Shown here one piece after another: positions 7,002-10,098 of a stretch of DNA of 10,098 nt. The notes under the pieces were generated by a model that searched no databases, was not told where the DNA came from, and was given only the letters and a program-made list of their open reading frames with translations. The position numbers and the translations under genes are program-made. The DNA is from Clostridia bacterium (GTDB taxonomy: Bacteria; Bacillota; Clostridia; Oscillospirales; Acutalibacteraceae), in NCBI GenBank assembly GCA_017382915.1, contig JAFNZJ010000003.1:1-10098 (forward strand), read 5' to 3'. Position 1 is the stretch's first letter; every line of letters begins with the position of its first letter.

Positions 7002-7030
7002 ATTATATCACAAAATTTAATATAATGCAA
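7002..7030 (-). promoter_or_regulatory. Sigma-A promoter of citrate synthase
   Basis: On the minus strand the -10 is a perfect TATAAT (7002-7007) with an extended-10 TG one base before it. The -35 is a weaker TTGCAT (7025-7030), with a 17-base spacer. The predicted leader is about 32 bases. It is divergent from the promoter of the Na/Pi cotransporter gene, about 70 bases away. Confidence 0.75.
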
Positions 7031-7096
7031 ATAAAAACCGCTTATTTACAAAAGTTTTATGATTTTTGAAAAATTTATTAATAACTTACATATATA

Positions 7097-7125
7097 TTGA
7101 CATTTTTAAACAAAAAAGTTAAAAT
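7097..7125 (+). promoter_or_regulatory. Sigma-A promoter of the Na/Pi cotransporter-proC unit
   Basis: A perfect -35 TTGACA (7097-7102), a 17-base spacer and -10 TAAAAT (7120-7125) predict a start near 7132. The leader of about 73 bases contains a possible small hairpin, GTATATGC (7133-7140) with GCATATGC (7152-7159), 8 pairs including one G-T. No Pho-box-like repeat is obvious. Confidence 0.78.
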
Positions 7126-7204
7126 TGTAGTAGTATATGCTTAATATGGGGGCATATGCGAAGAAAATTAAAAAAGTAAAACAGATAAGGAGAAGTTGGA
7201 GAAC

Positions 7205-8986
7205 ATGTCTATTTTACAAAAAATCAACTTTTTGCACCTTATTTTAGGTCTTGCGTTTTTTCTTTACGGTATGACCGTAATGTCAAACGGACTTAAAAAA
7301 ATGTCGGGCAGCAGTTTAGAGCTTAGCCTGAAAAAAATGACTTCAAATAAATTTAAAAGTCTTGCCCTTGGTGCGGGTATTACAATTGCTATTCAGTCAT
7401 CATCTGCCATGACCGTTATGCTGGTTGGTCTTGTAAACTCCGGTATTATGAGCTTGGAGCAGACGGTAGGCGTTATTTTTGGTTCAAACATAGGCACAAC
7501 ACTTACAACCTGGATTATGTCACTTTCGGGTCTTGAGGGCGGCAACATCTTTTTAGATATGCTAAAGCCGGCAAACTTCTCACCCGTTTTGGCGCTTATT
7601 GGTGTAATTTTAATTATGGTTGCCAAAAGCGAAAAAAAGAAAGACCTTGGCTCCATTTTAGTTGGCTTTGCCGTTTTAATGTACGGTATGGAATTTATGG
7701 GCAGCTCGGTTGATGCACTTAAGGGCGACCCCGAATTTGCCAAGTTCATGTTGGTATTTAATAACCCCATTATTGGTGTGCTGGTTGGTGCGGTATTTAC
7801 CGGTATTATTCAAAGCTCGGCCGCATCGGTTGGTATTTTGCTTAGCCTTGCCGGTACCAATGCCATTACATACGGTATGGCACTGCCCATTATTTTGGGT
7901 CAAAACATCGGTACCTGCGTTACAGCACTGCTTTCAAGTATAGGTGTTAATAAAAACGCAAAGCGCGTTGCGGTTGTTCACCTTATGTTTAATGTTATAG
8001 GTACCGTGCTTGCCCTTGTAATTTACTACCCGCTTAATGCAGTGTTTAAGTTCTCCTTTAACGATTTGACCATTGACCAGTGGGGTATTTCACTTATACA
8101 CAGCGCATTTAATGTTACCGCAACACTTGTTCTTTTGCCCTGCTCAAAGCTTTTGGTTAAGATTGCAAATATGCTTGTCCGCAGTAAGGATGAAAGTGAA
8201 AAAGAAAAGGTCACCTTTATTGATGAGCGACTTCTTGCCACCCCTACAGTTGCCCTTGGTGAAAGCGATGCCAAAACAATTGAAATGGCAAAAATCGCAA
8301 GAGAAACCTTTATATACGCAACCAACCTTGTAAAAATGGCAGAGGACGGTAAGGGCTTTGACCAAGCCATTGCCGACACCGTTAGAAAAAATGAAACTGT
8401 ATTGGATAAATATGAGGATAAGCTTGGTTCATTTTTGGTTAAAATTTCGGGCAAGGAGCTTTCAAATACTGACAGTAAAGAGGTTTCAAAGCTGCTGCAC
8501 ACCATTGGCGACTTTGAGCGTATAGGCGACCACGCACTTAACCTTTTGGGTGTTGCCAAAGAAATTGATGATAAGAAAATTACCTTTAGTGGAAAGGCGC
8601 GTGAGGAATTAAAGGTGCTTTCATCCGCGTTGGAGGAAATTATAACCCTTACCGTTACCGCCTTTGCCGAAAATAATTTGGATATGGCAAGGGATGTTGA
8701 GCCTTTAGAGCAGGTTGTTGACCGTCTTGCCGCACAAATTAAGGCAAACCACATTGAAAGACTGCAAAAGGGCGACTGCACAATTGAGCTTGGCTTTGTG
8801 CTTTCTGACCTGCTTAATAATTTTGAGCGTGTATCTGACCATTGCTCAAACATTGCGGTTGCTATGATTGAGGTTGCTATGGGCAGCTTTGATACCCATA
8901 AATACCTTAACGCCGTTAAGGATGACAGCAATGCCGACTTTAATGAGCGCTTTAATGAGTACGCCATAAAATATAATTTAGTATAA
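7205..8986 (+). CDS. Na/Pi cotransporter family protein with C-terminal PhoU-like domain
   Basis: This is a predicted sodium-coupled phosphate importer in the cytoplasmic membrane, of the bacterial NptA/YjbB type. Numbered from ATG 7205 (593 residues), it contains the two inverted halves of the Na/Pi cotransporter family. Half one has QSSSA at 64-68 and GSNIGTT at 93-99; half two has QSSAA at 203-207 and GQNIGT at 232-237. Hydrophobic segments span roughly residues 7-320. From about 350 a helical cytosolic PhoU-like domain follows, with two repeats carrying metal-binding ExxxD motifs (FERIGDH near 437-443, FERVSDH near 540-546). Such tails are thought to gate transport or sense phosphate. A TTG at 7196 is in frame, but it lies only 3 bases after AAGGAG (7187-7192); ATG 7205 at 12 bases is the better start, though that spacing is long. 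proC follows after 28 bases. Confidence 0.93.
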   Translation: MSILQKINFLHLILGLAFFLYGMTVMSNGLKKMSGSSLELSLKKMTSNKFKSLALGAGITIAIQSSSAMTVMLVGLVNSGIMSLEQTVGVIFGSNIGTTLTTWIMSLSGLEGGNIFLDMLKPANFSPVLALIGVILIMVAKSEKKKDLGSILVGFAVLMYGMEFMGSSVDALKGDPEFAKFMLVFNNPIIGVLVGAVFTGIIQSSAASVGILLSLAGTNAITYGMALPIILGQNIGTCVTALLSSIGVNKNAKRVAVVHLMFNVIGTVLALVIYYPLNAVFKFSFNDLTIDQWGISLIHSAFNVTATLVLLPCSKLLVKIANMLVRSKDESEKEKVTFIDERLLATPTVALGESDAKTIEMAKIARETFIYATNLVKMAEDGKGFDQAIADTVRKNETVLDKYEDKLGSFLVKISGKELSNTDSKEVSKLLHTIGDFERIGDHALNLLGVAKEIDDKKITFSGKAREELKVLSSALEEIITLTVTAFAENNLDMARDVEPLEQVVDRLAAQIKANHIERLQKGDCTIELGFVLSDLLNNFERVSDHCSNIAVAMIEVAMGSFDTHKYLNAVKDDSNADFNERFNEYAIKYNLV

Positions 8987-9014
8987 AAAGCTTTGCCTTA
9001 AAAGGGGTGCGGTT

Positions 9015-9806
9015 ATGAAAAAATTAGGTTTTATCGGGGGCGGAAATATTGCCACCGCAATTATAAAGGGCGCGGTAGCTACCGGCATAGTAAAGCCCAC
9101 CGCCATTACCGTTTTTGATATTGATGAAAAAAAGCTTGCCCCCTTTATCACGCTTGGTTGCTTTACCGCAAAAAGCCTTGGCGATTTGGCTAATAATAGC
9201 GACATTATATTTTTAACCGTAAAGCCACAGGTTTTAGAAAATGTTTTAAATGAGCTTAAAGAAGTTATTGCAGAAAATACCCTTATAATTTCACCCGTTG
9301 CGGGGGCAAAGACTTCAAAAATCAGTGCCCTTTTAGGCAGTGAAAAAATTATTAGGGTTATGCCAAATACCCCTTTAATGTACGGCGCGGGCGCCACCGC
9401 CATTACCGCGGGTGCCGCAGTTACCAAGGATGAGCTTGATTTTGCAAAAAAGGTCTTTTCAGCCCTTGGTGTTACCGCCACCGTTGATGAGGATAAAATG
9501 GACACCGTGACCGCCATATCGGGCAGCTCACCCGCCTTTTTTATGCGCTTTGCCAAAGAGATTATTGATGAGGGCGTGCGACAGGGTATGGACCAAAAAA
9601 CCGCAAAGGATTTGGTGCTTGCCACCATGGCGGGCAGTGCAAAAATGGCTGCGCAAAGTGAAAGCTCGTTGGATGAGCTTATTAAGGCCGTTGCATCCCC
9701 CGGCGGCACTACCGAGGCGGGGCTTAATAAAATGGACAACCTTGACTTTGATAACACTACCGCCGAGGTTATAAAGGCGGCGGCAAACAGGTCAAAGGAG
9801 CTTTGA
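9015..9806 (+). CDS. proC: Pyrroline-5-carboxylate reductase
   Basis: ProC catalyses the last step of proline synthesis, NAD(P)H-dependent reduction of 1-pyrroline-5-carboxylate, in the cytosol. The Rossmann nucleotide-binding motif GFIGGGNIATAI is at residues 5-16, followed by VKPQ (69-72) and MPNTP (116-120). The C-terminal dimerisation and substrate domain carries SGSSPAF (169-175) and SPGGTTEAG (228-236), both diagnostic of the family. The length of 263 residues is normal. ATG 9015 has an AAAGGGGTG site 7 bases upstream. It lies 28 bases after the Na/Pi cotransporter with no terminator between, so the two are probably co-transcribed, although no functional link is obvious. No proA or proB is in the window. 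The stop codon is followed after 3 bases by the second hairpin array. Confidence 0.95.
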   Translation: MKKLGFIGGGNIATAIIKGAVATGIVKPTAITVFDIDEKKLAPFITLGCFTAKSLGDLANNSDIIFLTVKPQVLENVLNELKEVIAENTLIISPVAGAKTSKISALLGSEKIIRVMPNTPLMYGAGATAITAGAAVTKDELDFAKKVFSALGVTATVDEDKMDTVTAISGSSPAFFMRFAKEIIDEGVRQGMDQKTAKDLVLATMAGSAKMAAQSESSLDELIKAVASPGGTTEAGLNKMDNLDFDNTTAEVIKAAANRSKEL

Positions 9807-9809
9807 AAA

Positions 9810-9910
9810 GCTAAAGTACAAGCCTAGGGCTTGTAGCTAAATTATTGCCTTTCGGCAATAGCTAAATTCGGCTACGCCGAGCCAAATTACCGCTGACGCG
9901 GTAGATAAAA
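9810..9910 (+). repeat. Modular hairpin array 2: four short hairpins joined by GCTAAAT-type linkers
   Basis: This is the counterpart of the array after tadA and has the same total length of 101 bases. Linkers are GCTAAAG (9810-9816), GCTAAAT (9836-9842, 9861-9867), GCCAAAT (9881-9887) and GATAAAA (9904-9910). The hairpins are TACAAGCC-TAG-GGCTTGTA (9817-9835), TATTGCC-TTTC-GGCAATA (9843-9860), TCGGC-TAC-GCCGA (9868-9880) and TACCGC-TGAC-GCGGTA (9888-9903). The last three stems are identical to those of array 1 but in reverse order, while the linkers keep the same orientation. It lies between the proC stop and an intrinsic terminator. Function unknown. Confidence 0.93.
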
Positions 9911-9930
9911 CAAAAAAGCATAAAAATGGC

Positions 9931-9963
9931 AAAAGGATGTGTAGATATTCTACACATCCTTTT
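9931..9963 (+). terminator. Intrinsic terminator after proC and hairpin array 2
   Basis: A 15-bp perfect stem, AAAAGGATGTGTAGA (9931-9945) with TCTACACATCCTTTT (9949-9963), closes a 3-base loop and is followed by GTTTTAT. This is a strong intrinsic terminator for the Na/Pi cotransporter-proC transcript. The A-rich left arm would give a T-run on the minus strand too. Confidence 0.88.
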
Positions 9964-9972
9964 GTTTTATAA

Positions 9973-10098
9973 CGAAAACCACGCGATAGTCGCGTGGTTC
10001 AAAAGAGGTTAACCGATGAACAAAAAACGAAATAGGGTTTATTACAAAAAGAAAAATGTTTTGTAATGCTTTGATTTAGCACAAAAGTTTTTGAGGAA
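9973..10098 (+). mobile_element. Possible left end of an IS200/IS605-type element (runs past the window)
   Basis: A 10-bp perfect hairpin, AACCACGCGA-TAG-TCGCGTGGTT (9977-9999), is followed by GAGG (10005-10008) and a 16-codon reading frame from ATG 10016 to TAA 10066 encoding a very basic peptide (K/R at 7 of 16). A second stem, ATTACAAAA (10041-10049) with TTTTGTAAT (10059-10067), overlaps its end. The window stops at TTTTTGAGGAA, which looks like a ribosome binding site for a gene starting just beyond. A sub-terminal hairpin and a structured leader before tnpA are known from IS200-like elements, which is why I suggest this. No transposase sequence is visible, so it may simply be the leader of another gene. 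Confidence 0.3.

Noticed and set aside
8026..8967. 313-codon open frame antisense to the Na/Pi cotransporter
   Set aside because: It is serine/leucine-rich, lacks recognisable domains and a ribosome binding site, and lies wholly opposite a well-supported gene; it is a codon-bias shadow.
8978..9757. 259-codon open frame antisense to proC
   Set aside because: The opposite strand has all the ProC motifs, and the antisense product is low-complexity Ser/Ala/Val without domains.
9810..9910. Integron attC sites
   Set aside because: No R/L core sites (GTTRRRY), no integrase and no cassette-like small genes between the hairpins.

Overview
The window looks like chromosomal DNA of a low-to-moderate GC Gram-positive anaerobe of the Clostridia, perhaps an Oscillospirales-type gut bacterium. 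This rests on the mixture of GyrA, a type III glutamine synthetase, a clostridial-style citrate synthase and a Na/Pi cotransporter with a PhoU-like tail, together with AGGAGG-type ribosome binding sites and sigma-A promoters. No rRNA, tRNA or CRISPR array is visible. The taxonomic placement is inference.

Layout. Positions 2-1171 (+) hold the C-terminal part of gyrA, cut by the window edge. It is followed closely by a CPBP-family membrane protease (1203-2501) and tadA (2498-2944, overlapping by 4 bases), so the three look co-transcribed. A modular hairpin array (2940-3040) and a bidirectional intrinsic terminator (3070-3100) close that unit. On the minus strand, glnN (3162-5255) and citrate synthase (5590-6963) each have their own promoter. 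Between them lies a 334-base regulatory region with an excellent promoter, overlapping dyads and helically phased TTAAG motifs. Divergent from citrate synthase, a second good promoter drives the Na/Pi cotransporter (7205-8986) and proC (9015-9806). That unit ends in a second modular hairpin array (9810-9910) and a terminator (9931-9963). The last ~125 bases carry two further hairpins and what may be the left end of an IS200/IS605-type element.

Functionally, citrate synthase feeds carbon toward 2-oxoglutarate and glutamate, while glutamine synthetase and ProC draw glutamate to glutamine and make proline from its derivative. The middle of the window therefore leans toward glutamate-family metabolism, with phosphate import and translation/DNA maintenance functions around it.

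The most unusual content is the pair of 101-nt intergenic arrays. Each consists of four short perfect hairpins separated by the same 7-nt linker, GCTAAAT. Three hairpin stems are shared exactly between the two arrays, but in reversed order and with loops that differ by one base. Each array sits between a stop codon and an intrinsic terminator, and in tadA the linker itself supplies the stop codon. I do not recognise this as a described repeat family.
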